A stretch of DNA of 64,000 bases from Haliotis asinina (GCF_037392515.1 NC_090292.1:43885747-43949746), one strand, 5' to 3'. Shown: positions 39,785 through 51,855, numbered from the stretch's first letter. Made by a program: numbers and translations. Notes: generated by a model from the sequence alone, not told the origin.

Positions 39785-42700
39785 ATGTATAAGATAGCCA
39801 CCATAAATTGTGCAGGGATAAGGGGAGGGACCAGAAGGCGTGTGTTGTGTGAGGAGTGGAAGAGGATGAAAGTCGATATTTTATTTATTCAAGAAAGTCA
39901 TGTAGCTTGTGTGAAAGAAGGAGAGACTGTGGAGAATCTGTTTGCTTGTAAGGCCTTCTGGAGTTTTGGTACGGGAAATGCACGTGGGGTTGGTATTCTA
40001 GTGTCTAAAAAGTTAACTTTTAATGTTGTAAAACTACACTATGATTTTGATGGCAGGCTCTTTGTTCTAGATATCGATATTGACAATAACTGTTTCAGAT
40101 GTATTAACATGTATGCACCTAATTCTTATTCTGACAGAAGGGATTTCTTGTTATCTCTAGAAAATCATCTTGTAACTCGTCGCCTTGTTGTCCTTGGGGG
40201 AGATCTTAATTTTGTTTTGTCAACTGCTTTAGATAAAGTTGGGGGGAATCCAAATTGTGCTACTGGGGGGGCAACGATTTTGAGACGTTTTCTAAATTCT
40301 TATAAATTAACTGACCCTTATCGGTCATTGTACAAGTATAAAGTTATGACAACATGGCGTGGTGGAAATATTAGTTGTCGGCTAGATCGATTTTATATCT
40401 CTGCTCCTTTAGTTCCGGTTATTAAAAGTTGTGATGTGCAGCCATGTTCCATTTCTGATCACGATTATTGTGTTCTAGAACTGGAGGTTGTTGATTGCAT
40501 CTCTGTAGGACCTGGCTATTGGAAATTCAATAATTCCTTACTTAAAGACAAATCATTTATATTGGAATTTTGGGAAAGTTTTGGGAATCTTTACATGTTC
40601 AGGCTGATTTGTCTCTTTCGGATTGGGATAGCCTTAAGGCTCAAATTAAAAGTTTTGTTTTGGCCTATGGGAAAAAAGTAGCTGCCAATAAAGGAGGTAT
40701 TTTACAGCAGCTTCAAAGGCGATACAGAGATCTGATAGCTGCAGAAAGTCAGAGACCTGGCGAGTATGCAGAACAGTTAAAAGCAATCAAGTCACAACTT
40801 TATGATTTTCATTATGATAGGGTACAAGGAAGTGCAATCCGCTCCAGAGTGCAGGTTTTGGAAAATAATGAGAAACCTTCAAAACGTTTTTTACAGTCTG
40901 AATTTCAACGCTCTGGAGATAAAACCATTCATATTTTGGAGAATGGTTCTGAAACTTATGACAAAAATGATACTATTCGGAACTATTGCAAGGAGTTTTA
41001 CCAAAATTTATACACTCCTGAGGAAATTGATGATTTTTATTGTTCAGAATTTCTTGAGGATTTGCCTTTCTTGGATAGGGCCTCGGCTGATAGTATAGAG
41101 GGAGCTGTGACAAAAGAGGAGATTTTACTAGCGCTTCGTGGGATGGATAATAATAAAGCCCCTGGGTTGGATGGTTTAAGTAAGGAGTTTTATCCCAAGT
41201 TTTGGCCTTTATTACAAGATGTATTATTACATATTTATAATTTGTCAATACAACTGGGTACTCTTAGTGATTCTCAGAAATTAGGTTGTATTTCTTTGTT
41301 ATGTAAGGACCCCAAAGCTCCTCAGTTGTTACGTAATTGGCGCCCTATCAGCCTGTTAAATGATGATTATAAAATATTGTCTAGGGTTGTACAAAACCGG
41401 TTGTCATCAGTCATTGCTGAGATTGTACACCCTGATCAGACATGTTCAATCAGGGGTAGATCTATAGCGGACAACATACATCTTCTACGCAATGTAGTTG
41501 ATTATGTGGAGCAAAAAGGAGATTCTGTGGCCTTTGTTTGCCTTGATCAGGAGAAGGCTTTTGATCGGGTAAATCATGATTTCATGTTCAGGGCCCTACA
41601 TCAGTATGGGTTTGGTCCAGAGTTTATCAACCTGGTCAGCCTGTTATATTATAATGTTAGTAGCAACGTGTTAGTAAACGGTTTTTTTTCGGACAAATTC
41701 CCTGTGCGGAGGGGCGTCAGGCAAGGCTGTAGCCTAAGTCCCTTGTTGTATGTTTTAGTTTTCGAACCTTTTGCTATTAAAGTAAGGAGTGACAAGTTAA
41801 TCAAGGGCATAAAAATTCCCGGTGTTAACGAAGAAGCCAAAATATCAGCTTATGCTGATGATGGGACTGGTATATGTGCGAATGAGATGAGTGTTAGACG
41901 GTTGCTTCAAGTGAGTGAGTGGTATGGTAGAGGTACTGGTGCCCGTCTCAACATGGCCAAAACAAAGGCCATATCTTTTGGGAAATGGCGTTCTTCGGCC
42001 GACCATCCTTTCGGTATATCATGGCCCGATTCTTGCAAAATTTTGGGGGGTGTTTTTGGTAGTAATGTCACTCCTGATGATAACTGGAATAAAATTTTAA
42101 CAAAATTCCACGGGGTTCTAAATTTTAACTTTAAAGATAGGTTCTTATCCATATATGGTAAGTCCACTATTTGCAATGTCATGGCCATGTCAAAGTTGTG
42201 GTATGTCGCAGCTGTATTGCACATGCCCAAACACTTTGTCGATATTTTCACACGAGTAGCATTTGATTTTTTCTGGGAATCCCATCACTTTGAACCTTTG
42301 GCTAGAAGTATTTTATATAATAATAAGGAGTTTGGAGGTGTTAATTTTCCCCATATACCTACACGCCTTCATGCTTTACGTTTATATCATTTACATAAAA
42401 TTATCAACAATAGTCGGAGTAAATATGCATGTTTTGCTTTGTATTGGATAGGGTTTTCACTTAAAGAAATTAATTCTGATTTTGCTTCTAATTCTATACC
42501 TCATTCTGATTATGTACCACCATATTATAAAAAGATTTTAGAATCTTATAGATATTTCAAGTCATTGTACCCAAATTATAATTGGTTTCAACCTGTTAAA
42601 AGTGGTGTATTTTATCAAATGTTAATTACTCATGCATGTACAGAGCCTGTCATCTTTAAACACTTTCCAGATGTACTTTTTAAGTCTGCTTTTCTATTGC

Positions 42701-43233
42701 TAAACGACTCGTTTCTTGACCCCGTTCTCAAAAATTTCTCATGGCGTCTCCTTCATGACATTATCCCCACTAACTATACACTTTATTGCAGACGTCATTC
42801 CCTAGTTAAAACATGTACCTTTTGTAATGAAACTGAGTCTGTTGAACACCTATTCTTTAATTGTAGCATGGTTTCTTCTCTTTGGAGTATTGTCAGTAAA
42901 TGGGTTTTGGATCTATCGTTTGGCTTAATTGATTTAAATGCTAGTAAGATTCGGTTTAATCAGTTGTTCTTTTGTCATTGTAATTATCGGAAATGTGTCA
43001 TTGTATACCTGGTGTGTTTGGCTAAACATCAGATTTGGCGTGATAGGTGTAACTTCAAAAATGGTAGGAAAGGGGTGACTAAGGAAAGTATGGTCGCCCG
43101 GTTTTTGGAAAGATTACGTTTTCGAATTGTTGTAGACAAAGCCCGTTTACCTGACACTTTATTTGATAAGTAGTGGGTGCAATGTAAATTGTTTTGCACC
43201 GTTAATAATAACAAGGTGGAATTTACTTTTTAA
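39785..43233 (+). pseudogene. LINE-A2 ORF2, frameshift and premature stop
   Basis: The frame starts MYKIATINCAGIRGG at 39785 with a complete endonuclease set except that the usual GGDFN is GGDLN. Near 40565-40580 an altered short run (TTTTGGGAAAG for TTTCAAAAG) shifts the frame. A second open frame then carries RT (YADD) to the C-terminal CCHC, and a TAG at 43171-43173 replaces a Tyr codon ~20 residues before the normal end. Two lesions make full ORF2 production unlikely. Confidence 0.88.
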
Positions 43234-43582
43234 TATGTAAATGCTTAATATACTATTGTTCTCATTGTCCATTTCATTCCATATGTATATAACATGTATA
43301 TGTAAATATGATTTATAAGTACTTTCCACCTTTAGTTTTGTATATGTCCCTCTTTTGAAATAGTCTGCCATCCCATGTATAAAGTTTTATTTTATGGTAT
43401 GACTATTAGGACCCAGACACCTTTTCTTTTAATCATCATCTCTATATATCATCAACATTTTCATTAATGTATACTGCTGTATAGACTCATGTCCATTGCT
43501 ATCCTCAAGGTGTCTGGGGAGTATTGTTCTTAGGCCCATTTAATGTAAATAAACTTTATTAAAAAAAAAAAAAAAAAAAAAA

Positions 43583-44185
43583 GCAAGGCTGTGGGCCCGG
43601 GGCGAGACCTTTCCATTGCACCTCGGTTTGGTTGACCCCTGCGATCGTCCCAAATGTGGACGACTCGGGTGCGCAATTTATAAGTGTGGGGGACTGCGTT
43701 CGCGCTCTCCCCTTGAAAATCAACCCAAAAAATAGACATTTTCAGTTGACACTTCCCCCACTTCAAAATCACTTGAAGATGATTGTTTTCCCGTGTGTGT
43801 ATGTGCAAACTATGTGTTTTTAATGCGCATGTGTTAATCTGTTTGCTGTGGCAAAAGTATATGTTTAAAGCAAGTCTGAGTTTGATGTATTTCAGATGGG
43901 ATCGCTTTGTCAGCCAGTTGTTGTGTTTGGACTGTCAAGTTGTCTCCCCTGGGTCCCGGATCAGAGATGTACGTGCATGCAGTCTAAATGGAAATACATC
44001 CGTCTGTGTGTGTTTTTATCTATCAGTAATTTTTTCACAAAGTGAAGGTACTAATGGACTGTTCTGTACAATAAACTGGACGAACAATTAACCTGCCATG
44101 AAATATATGTGAAGCGTTGATGATGTGACATCTGAATGGGGCAATGCCAGGGTGTTATGAATGAAAACTGGAACCTGTCCCAAAC
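43583..44185 (+). repeat. U1 3' fragment (from nt 33) plus spacer
   Basis: U1 from G33 (GCAAGGCTG) to about 43715, then a full spacer. This copy keeps one more U1 base than the LINE-A copy 1-3 junctions. Both parts carry more substitutions than the main array, for example CACC to CATC-type changes near 44130 and A to C in AAATACATCC near 43995, so this end is no longer homogenised. Confidence 0.88.
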
Positions 44186-44215
44186 ATACTTACCTGGCAC
44201 AGGCTTTACAGTGAT
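44186..44215 (+). pseudogene. U1 snRNA 5' fragment before LINE-A3
   Basis: U1 nt 1-30 (ATACTTACCTGG ... ACAGTGAT). Here CA is retained, unlike the other four LINE-bearing U1 genes, so this insertion had a different 5' junction. Confidence 0.8.
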
Positions 44216-45423
44216 ACACAGAAGCGATAAGAGTTAATACGTTTTTTTCCTCTTCATATCGACGGGTGGGCATAGAGCCTTTGGTCCTTGTGTTCTGGGA
44301 CTCTGGCTGTTATCCTGCATTCAGTTAATGGACCCTGGAAGTTGGAGACATCGCCGGATGTCCGCAGACGGGTGCTTAAGCTTGACCTGACAGACCCGGA
44401 TCGATTTTCGGTGTCCAAGTTCCGTCTATTTTCTTTCATGGAGGAGCAGTTTGGTCGTGGACACGTGAAACGCCTCTGTGAGAGATCCAAGCCTTTCAGA
44501 ATTGTTCCTTACTGTTGATTCTGAGGATCTTGCAGAGGGGATACACCAGGTGTCATTCTTAAGGGTAATTGAACGTGTTGGAGTCCATTTGTCCCTTGTG
44601 AATAAGGTGAGGACTGAATTATGTATGCATTGGCTTCCTGAAGAATATGGATATACATTTTTGTCAAGATTCTTCTCGGAGTTTTGGCGAGTTCTATCGG
44701 TTGCAGAGGAAACAAGTGAGGAGGAGTTTGATTTAGGTGTTCTCTTGGGAGTGCACAGAGTGATTCTTGAAACAAGTCTGGAGGATGTGGACAGGGTTCC
44801 ACATTGTGAACATTTCATCCAGGAATGGGGTTTTTCCTCTCCTCGTGACAATGGCTGGACGTCCTCCGCTCTGTCTTAGGTGTCATGAGATAGGTCATGT
44901 GAGGAGGGAATGTAAGGGACAAATTAAAACATTGCCTCAGTCATCCTTACGAAAAACATATTCACATACCCCCTCCACGGTACATTCATATATGGATGAC
45001 GTCAGATGTCAGTGACGTAGAGGAAACAAAGTGGATTGGAGAAATCGGAGACTGGAAACGCCAGGAAACGTCCCTCTTCCCCAGTGTGAAAGAACGACAA
45101 GCAGCCAAGATGGTGCACGACACCATGAAAGATGTTTACAGAAGAGGGTGGAAGGCAGAAGCCCGTGATGTCGATACCGACGATTCTGAGAGTAGTGGGA
45201 TAGGAAGTCCTGTAACTTGCATGCCAATTCACCTAGACGACAAACTGGACACGCCCCTGGATTTTGAACATGGATTTGTGCTCCCAACGATGTGTAATAT
45301 TCTCATTTTGTGATGGTGTTTCGGGCATGTCCATGGACTACAATTTAGAACAATGGATTAACAATACACGGCTTTGGCCGGGTACTGACTCTTGTGAGTA
45401 TTGTGAATATTTGCACGTCTGTA
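44216..45423 (+). mobile_element. LINE-A3, decayed, 3' part deleted
   Basis: A LINE-A relative with leader, ORF1 relic and the first part of the inter-ORF spacer. It breaks off after CACGTCTGTA, where LINE-A copy 1 continues (near 1529), and is joined to U1-like GGCACAGGCTTT and LINE-A4. A deletion between two neighbouring LINE-bearing U1 units would explain this. Confidence 0.8.
44300..45217 (+). pseudogene. LINE-A3 ORF1 relic
   Basis: Homologous along its length to LINE-A ORF1, but the start ATG is lost, at least three frameshifts are present (pieces open in different frames over 44288-44518, 44478-44879, 44767-45015 and 44996-45313), part of the acidic segment is missing and the stop is lost. 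The zinc knuckle CLRCHEIGHVRREC is still readable near 44873-44914. Confidence 0.82.
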
Positions 45424-45455
45424 CAGGCACAGGCTTTGTGTGATCCTCAGGCAAG
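45424..45455 (+). pseudogene. U1-like 5' fragment at the LINE-A4 start
   Basis: CAGGCACAGGCTTTGTGTGATCC corresponds to U1 from about nt 11 to 32 without the first ten bases. It is the remnant of a sixth LINE-bearing U1 gene after a deletion, or U1 sequence carried on the LINE 5' end. Confidence 0.6.
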
Positions 45456-45532
45456 TATTTCGAGAGCTAATTCATTCTTTGTTTTGTAGATCGACGGGGT
45501 GGCTGGACTTTGTCCTTGTCTTTTCCGGATTG

Positions 45533-46660
45533 TGGCTGCGATTGTGACTGTGAGGGCTGGTCCACGCCTGTGGGAAATGGATGAGGAAATCAGGAACCGG
45601 GTCGTCCGCTTCACCTTCTGCGGTAGATAGGTTCAGTGTGAACCATTTCGGAGTACTAAACCTTGTGAGTAACATTGTTGGAGTGGGATGTGTGGAGCCG
45701 ACTAGTAAGCGTGATCAAGGATATGAATGATTAGTGACTTTGAACTCATCACAAGCTGCTGAACAACTGTATTCTAAAGTCTTTGAGACGATATCGCCGA
45801 GACTGTATGTTGAGTTCTTTATTGTGAATAGGATCAGGTCAGCTGTGAGGATACATTGGCTCCCGGAAGAATATGGAGTACTGTTCTTGAGTCGTCTATT
45901 ATAGCCATACGGAAAAGTGATCAATATCTGCAAGGAAAAAGGCAGTGATGCAAGATCGAAGGGCATTCTCTAGAAACCTATGAAGTGATTGTCCAATGCT
46001 CACATGAGGATGCTAGGAAAATCCCGCACTTGATGCATGTCACTGCTCCTAATCTAGCAACTTTTCCATTACTATTGACAGTGACTGGCCGGCCTCCTTT
46101 GTGTCTCAAGTGTGAGGAGGTCGGCCATGTTTGAAAGGAGTGCAGCAACAGGCCAAAAACTTTGCAGCCTATACCTTCATGCAGAAGCAACAAGATCGTA
46201 CTCGCACAAGGGCAGAATAAACGGAAAAACGAAGAATTACAAGATTAGGAAATGGAACCTGAAAAACAAAACAGAATCGGACCTCAGCATTCTTCCTCCT
46301 GGTAAGGACTGGTCTGCGTCTAAGGGTGCTGAGGGGTCAGCTTCTTTCTTCGTTTCAGAAAAGTCACCATCTGCGGCAGATGAGAGTATAGAGGTGGTTG
46401 AATCCACAGAGACACAAGAACCCACTGTTGCTAGTGTCAGGGTCCCTAAGGACAGGGCCATTTCTCAGATGTACATCACAAGTACTCCTAAGAGTCTCAA
46501 GAGACGTTCATCTCCCCAGAGACGTTTGGAAAAGACTCCTCGTACTGTAAGAGACACAGTGAAAGACATCGATAGAAGGGAGAAGTCCAGTTGGTTAAAC
46601 AACATGCGCCCAGATGCTGATTCAGATGATTCAGGGATTGCCACAAGTGGAGCAGGATAA
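45533..46660 (+). pseudogene. LINE-A4 ORF1 relic
   Basis: Diverged ORF1 in several frames. A knuckle CLKCEEVGHV-stop-KEC is visible near 46106-46143 with a stop inside it. The last 182 codons (46112-46660) are open and end in the usual pattern of a basic KTPRTVRDTVKDI stretch and an Asp/Ser-rich end. It is the most diverged ORF1 in the window. Confidence 0.75.
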
Positions 46661-47084
46661 TATGTGTATTATAAGACGCTTCTTTGTGGACGATTTGGAT
46701 ATGCCCCTGGACAGTGATTCCAGATTATGGACTTTATACAGAGATTTTGGATTTCATCTGACAAAGTGTCTTTGTGTTGACGCTTTGGATGTGCCCACGG
46801 ACAATGATTCAGAATTGTGGACTTGTTACAAACGGATTATTGTCGGGAAAAGTTTAAAGGTAGGGTTTTTTTCAGGTTATTATTTTATTTATGCTCATGG
46901 TGTATATGTTGCCTGTATGTTATATGCTATTGTTATTTTCATGTACATGCCATTGACCAGTATATAAGGTTGGAAAGGTTTTGCTCTAATGGTTTACCTA
47001 TGTTTGGAAGTATTTGTGTATATATGGTTATAACGTTGTATGTATGTTTTGGTGTTTATACACCAAAGTATTCATTCACATAAA
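46661..47084 (+). other. LINE-A4 inter-ORF spacer
   Basis: 424 nt with two GGA(T/C)(A/G)TGCCC repeats (46697 and 46787), an enlarged version of the paired motif in LINE-A copy 1, followed by T-rich sequence. No gene is seen. Confidence 0.55.
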
Positions 47085-50000
47085 AAAATACATAAAATTG
47101 CAACAATCAATTGTGCGGGCATAAGGAGCGGGACCAGAAGTCATGTGTAGTGTGAAGAGTGGATCAGGATGAAAGTTGATATTTTATTTATTGAAGAGTC
47201 ATGTTGCTTGTGTGGAAGAAGGTGAGACTGTAGAGGAAGTGTTTGATTGTAAGGCCTTCTTTTGGTACGGGAAATGCACTTGGGGTTGGAAATTTATTGT
47301 CTAAAAAATTACATTATAGCATTGTTAAATTTCATTATGACTTTGATGGCAGGCTCTTTGTTCTAATTATTGATATTGATAATAACTGTTTTAGATTTAT
47401 AAATATTTATGCTCCTAATTATTATACACATATGCTGGATTTCCTTCTCTCTATTGAAAGTCATTTTGTTATTCGGCGCCTTGTTGTTCTTGGGGGAGAT
47501 TTTAATTTTGTTATATCTACGTTTCTGAATAAAGTAAGGGGGATCCAAATTGTGGTACAACATGACAGCATGGCGTAGTGGTAATATTAGTTGCCGGCTA
47601 GATAGATTTTATATCTCTGCTCCTTTAGTTCCGGTTATTAAAAGTTGTGATGTGCAACCATGTTCCATTTCTGATCACAATTATTGTGCTCTGTAGCTGG
47701 AGGTTGTTGACTGCATCTCTGTAAGACCTGGCTATTGGAAATTCAATAATTCTTTACTTAAAGACAAATCATTTATACTGTAATTTCAAAAGTTTTGGGG
47801 ATCTTTACATGTTCAGGCCGATTTGTCTCTTTCGGATTGGGATAGCCTCAAGGTTTAAATTAAAACTTTTGTTTTGGCCTATGGGGAAAAAGGTAGCTAC
47901 CGACAAAAGAGGTATTTTACAGCAGTTTAAAGGAGATACAGAGATCTGATAGCTGCAGAAAGTCAAGAGATCTGGCCAGTTTGCAAGAACAGTTAAAAGC
48001 AATCAAATCACTACTTTATGATTTCCATTATGATAGGGTACAAGGAAGTGCAATCCGTTCCAGAGTGCAGGTTTTGGAAAATAACAAGAAACCATCAAAA
48101 CATTTTTGACAGTCTGAATTTAAACTCTCTGGAGATAAAACTATTCATATTTTAGAGAATGGGTCTGAATCTCATGACAGAAACGATACTATTTGGAACT
48201 ATTGCAGGGAGTTTTACCAAAATTTATACACCCCTGAGGAAATTGATGATTTTTATTGTTCCGAATTTCTTGAGGATTTGCCTTTCTTGGATAGGGCCTC
48301 GGCTGATAGTATACTCGTAGAGGGAGCAGTGACAAAAGAGGAGATTTTACTAGCGCTTCGTGGATAATAATAAAGTCTCTGGGTTGGATGGTTTAAGTAA
48401 GGGGTTTTATCTCAAGTTTTGGCCTTTATTACAAGATGTATTATTACATATTTATAATTTGTCAATACAATTGGGTACTCTTAGTGATTCTCAGAAATTA
48501 GGTTGTATTTCTTTGTTATGTAAGGACCCCAAAACTCCTCAGTCGTTAGGTAATTGGAGCCCTATCAGCCTTTTAAATGTACATTATAAAATATTGTCTA
48601 GGGTTGTACAAAACCGGTTGTCATCAGTTATTGCTGCGATTGTGCACCCTGATCAGACATGCACTATCAGGGGCAGATCTATAGCAGACAACATACATCT
48701 TCTGCGAAATGTAGTTGGTTATGTGGAGCAAAAAGAAGATTCTGTGACCTTTGTTTGCCTTGATCAGGAGAAAGCCTTTGATCGGGTAAAGTGTTCATGT
48801 TCAGGGCCATACATCAATATGGATTTGGTCCAGAGTTTATCAACCCGGTCAGCCTGTTATATAATAATGTTAGTAGCACCTTGTTAGTAAACGGTTATTT
48901 TTCGGACAAATTCCCTGTGAGGAGGGGTGTCAGGCAAGGCTGCAGCCTAAGTCCCTTGTTGTATGTTTTAGTTTTCGAACCTTCTGCTATTAAAGTAAGG
49001 TATGACAAGCTAATCCAGGGCATTAAAATCCCCGGTTTTAACGAAGAAGCCAAAATATGAGCTTATGCTGATGATGGGACTGGTATATGTGCGAATGAGA
49101 TGAGTGTTAGACGGTTGCTTCACGTTAGTGAGTGGTACGGTAGAGGTACTGGTGCCCGTCTCAACATGGCCAAAACAAAGGCCATATCTTTTGGGAAATG
49201 GCGTTCTTCGGCCGACCATCCTTTCGGTATATCATGGCCCGATTCTTGTAAAATTTTGAGGGTTGTTTTTGGCAGTAATGTCACTCCTGATGATAACTGG
49301 AATAAAATTTTAAAAATTCCACGGGGTTCTAAAATTTAACTTTAAAGATAGTTTTTTATCCATATATGATAAATCAATTATGTGTAATGTCATGGCCATG
49401 TCAAAGTTGTGATATGTCGCAGCTGAATTGCACATGCCCAAACACTTTGTTGATATCTTCACGCGAGTTTCATTTGATTTTTTTTGGAATCCCATCTATT
49501 TGAGCCTTTAGCTAGATCTATTTGATATAATAACAAAGATGTTGTTAATTTTCCACGTATTCTTACTAGATTGCACACTTTGTTTCATTTGTATAAAATA
49601 AACAATAGTAATTGTAAATATGCTCATTTTGCTATGTATTGGATAGGGTTTACCTTGAAGGATATAAGTATAGACTTTGCTTCTAACTTAATGCCTCATT
49701 CACCATATATGCCGTTATATTATAAGAAATTCATTGAATCATATAAATATTTCACATCTTTATATCGTAGTTTCAGTTGGTTTAATCCTGTTACCAGTGG
49801 TGTATTTTATAAACTGTTAATATCTCATGTATGTACGGAACCTGCTATCTTTGAATATTTTCCAGATATCCATTTTAAATCAGCATTCTTGTTGCTTAAT
49901 GACTCGTTTATTGATCCTGTATTAAAAAGTTTTGCCTGGCGACTTTTACATGATATAGTACCTACTAACTTCACTCTTTATTGTAAGCGCCATTCTTTAA

Positions 50001-50434
50001 TTAAAAAATGTACTTTTTGCAGAAAGAATGAGTCAGTTGAACATTTATTTTATCACTGCAATATGGTATCTTCTCTATTGAATATCGTCAGCAAATGGGT
50101 TTTAGACCTATCTTTTGGCTTAATTGATCTTAATGCTAATAAAATTCGGTTTAATCAGTTATCTTTTTGCCATTGTAGTTATCTAAAACGTGTTATTGTG
50201 TATTTGGTGTGTTTGCCTAAGCATCTGATTTGGCTTGATAGATGTAATTTCAAAAATGGTAGGAAGTTGGTAACTAAATAAAGTATTGTTACCCATTTTT
50301 TGGAAAGATTACGATTTCGAATTGTTGTGGATAAAGCCCGTTTGTCTGACACTTTATTTAACAGTTACTGGGTGCGACCTCATTTGTTTTACACTCTTAA
50401 AAATAATAAGGTGGATTTGCTTTTTAAATATTAA
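47085..50434 (+). pseudogene. LINE-A4 ORF2 relic
   Basis: Homologous to LINE-A ORF2 from INCAGIR to the terminal TAA. The start ATG is lost, a segment of the endonuclease before the RLDRFYIS motif is deleted near 47550, and numerous frameshifts and stops occur. RT pieces with LDQEKAFDRV (near 48760-48790) and YADD (near 49062-49073) are recognisable. The C-terminal part (49571-50281) is open and encodes the CCHC in diverged form (CTFCRKNESVEHLFYHC). Confidence 0.85.
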
Positions 50435-50762
50435 GTTTAAGAATACGTAAGTTTATAAACTGTTTTAAATGTAAATCCTAAAGTATTTTCCACCATGCCT
50501 CTGTATTTTGCCCCTTTTGTTAATATTCTTCCTGTCCATGTACATATTGAGGGTTGACTATTAGGACCCAGACACCTTTCTTTCAAGCATCATTTCTTTA
50601 TATCATCAGCATTTTCATTTCAAGTACATCAATGTATATATGTTCATGTCCATTGCTATCCTCAAGGTGTCTGGGAAGTATTGTTCTTAGGGCCATTTAA
50701 TGTAAATAAACTTTATTAAAACCAAAAACAAAAAAAAAAATAAAAAAAAAAATAAAATAATA

Positions 50763-51855
50763 GAGGAAGTATCTGAGCGAGTAATAATTTTTTCTTTCAT
50801 CAGGTCTACGGGCGGGCTGGACGCTGTCCTTTTCTTCGGACTCCCCTCAATACTTCTGGCAGCTTGGCATTCGCAGTTGTGGACTCTTTGACTGGTCCCA
50901 ATCTCAGGGAGACATTTTCAGAAGTGCGGAATAGAGTCGTGAAGATCGATGTTTCTGGAGCGGACATGTTTACCGCCAATCGCTATAAGATTTTTCCCTT
51001 CCTGATTAAGAACTTCGACCAAGGAAGTGTGGAACGCCTGAGCAGAAGGGATAAGGTCACAGAGTGGTTTGTGACCATGTCAGGTGATGTTATTGCTGAG
51101 AGGATGCATCACTTGAAGTCCATGGATATAACAGAGAGAATCCGTCTGCATTTTTCGCTGATTAACAGGGTTCGCATTGTAGTAAAGGCGCACTGGCTAC
51201 CAGAAGAATACGGAGAAACTTTCCTTGACAGATTCTTTAGAGATTATTGTGAAGTAATAGAGGTCAAGGAACAAGCAAGCACTGAGGAATTTGATGCCGG
51301 ATATTTGATGGGCATTTACGATGTTGTTCTGGAGGTATCTTTTGAAGACAGCAAGAATTCCCCATATTGTGAACATTCAATCAAGGAATGGGCTTTTTCA
51401 ACTCTTGTTCACCATGTCTGGGATCCCGTCGGATTTCTGCTCACAACTGAGTAAGCTGTTTTTGAAATGATGTGTCGATCACGCCCATGGACTATGATTT
51501 AGAACAATCGTTTAACAATATGGAGCTTTGACTGGGACCTGATTGTTGTGAGTATTGCAAACATTTGCATGGCTGCATATATGTGTTTAATTATTGTAAC
51601 AATACTATATTTTTTTAATTTAAGTTTTGCTCCTTTGCAGTATGTCTGTTGTATCTATATATGTGAATAGTTTTTGCGCACGTTTGGTGTAGCAAAAAAA
51701 GTAGCTATACAATTCAAAATGTTTACATGTGGAGTAGCATTTGAGTATTTTATTGATTTATTTTTATGTAACGTTAATAAAGACTTTGGAAATGTCAGTT
51801 ATCCTCATATACCGACTTGCCTTTACGCTTAACGTTTGTGTCATTACTTACTAAT
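50763..51855 (+). mobile_element. LINE-A5 remnant, internally deleted
   Basis: It starts AGGAAGTATCTGAGCGAG immediately after the LINE-A4 tail with no U1 between them, and has a leader tract TTTTTTCTTTCATCAG. An ORF1 piece, a spacer piece (CACGCCCATGGACTATGATTTAG near 51481) and a short ORF2 piece near 51735-51845 (equivalent to ARVAFDFFW to LYH) follow. Most of ORF2 and the 3' end are missing. This is the last trace of the LINE/U1 array. Confidence 0.8.
50864..51454 (+). pseudogene. LINE-A5 ORF1 N-terminal fragment
   Basis: A 196-codon frame closely related to LINE-A2 ORF1, covering the conserved N-terminal domain in full (including the segment deleted in LINE-A2). The initiator is TTG where LINE-A2 has ATG, and the frame goes out of register near 51350, before the knuckle, which is lost. 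It is useful as a guide to the undamaged LINE-A2-type ORF1. Confidence 0.82.

Larger units (their letters stand above)
38391..43582 (+). mobile_element. LINE-A2, decayed LINE-A relative in U1 (main part)
   Basis: This is the continuation of the element whose tip is at 31072-31095: leader with TTTTTCTTCAACAG, broken ORF1, inter-ORF spacer, broken ORF2, 3' UTR with the 12-bp hairpin and a poly(A). It is followed by U1 from nt 33 (GCAAGGCTG). ORF1 and the first ~750 nt of ORF2 are well diverged from LINE-A copies 1-3, while ORF2 from ~40.5 to ~42.3 kb is almost identical to them. The element is probably inactive. Confidence 0.9.
45456..50762 (+). mobile_element. LINE-A4, badly decayed full-span copy
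   Basis: Leader with a TTGTTTTGTAG tract, ORF1 relic, spacer, ORF2 relic, 3' UTR with the conserved 12-bp hairpin and an impure A-rich tail. Many stops and frameshifts show it is long dead. Despite this, the RT core (about 48.2-49.3 kb) is nearly identical to LINE-A copies 1-3, whereas the part after 49.33 kb is much more diverged. Confidence 0.85.

Noticed and set aside
31072-43582. Telomeric LINE array like HeT-A/TART of Drosophila
   Set aside because: Head-to-tail order is similar, but each LINE-B copy is bounded by a fixed 10-nt target sequence, the block is enclosed by two halves of one U1 gene, and no telomere repeats are seen.
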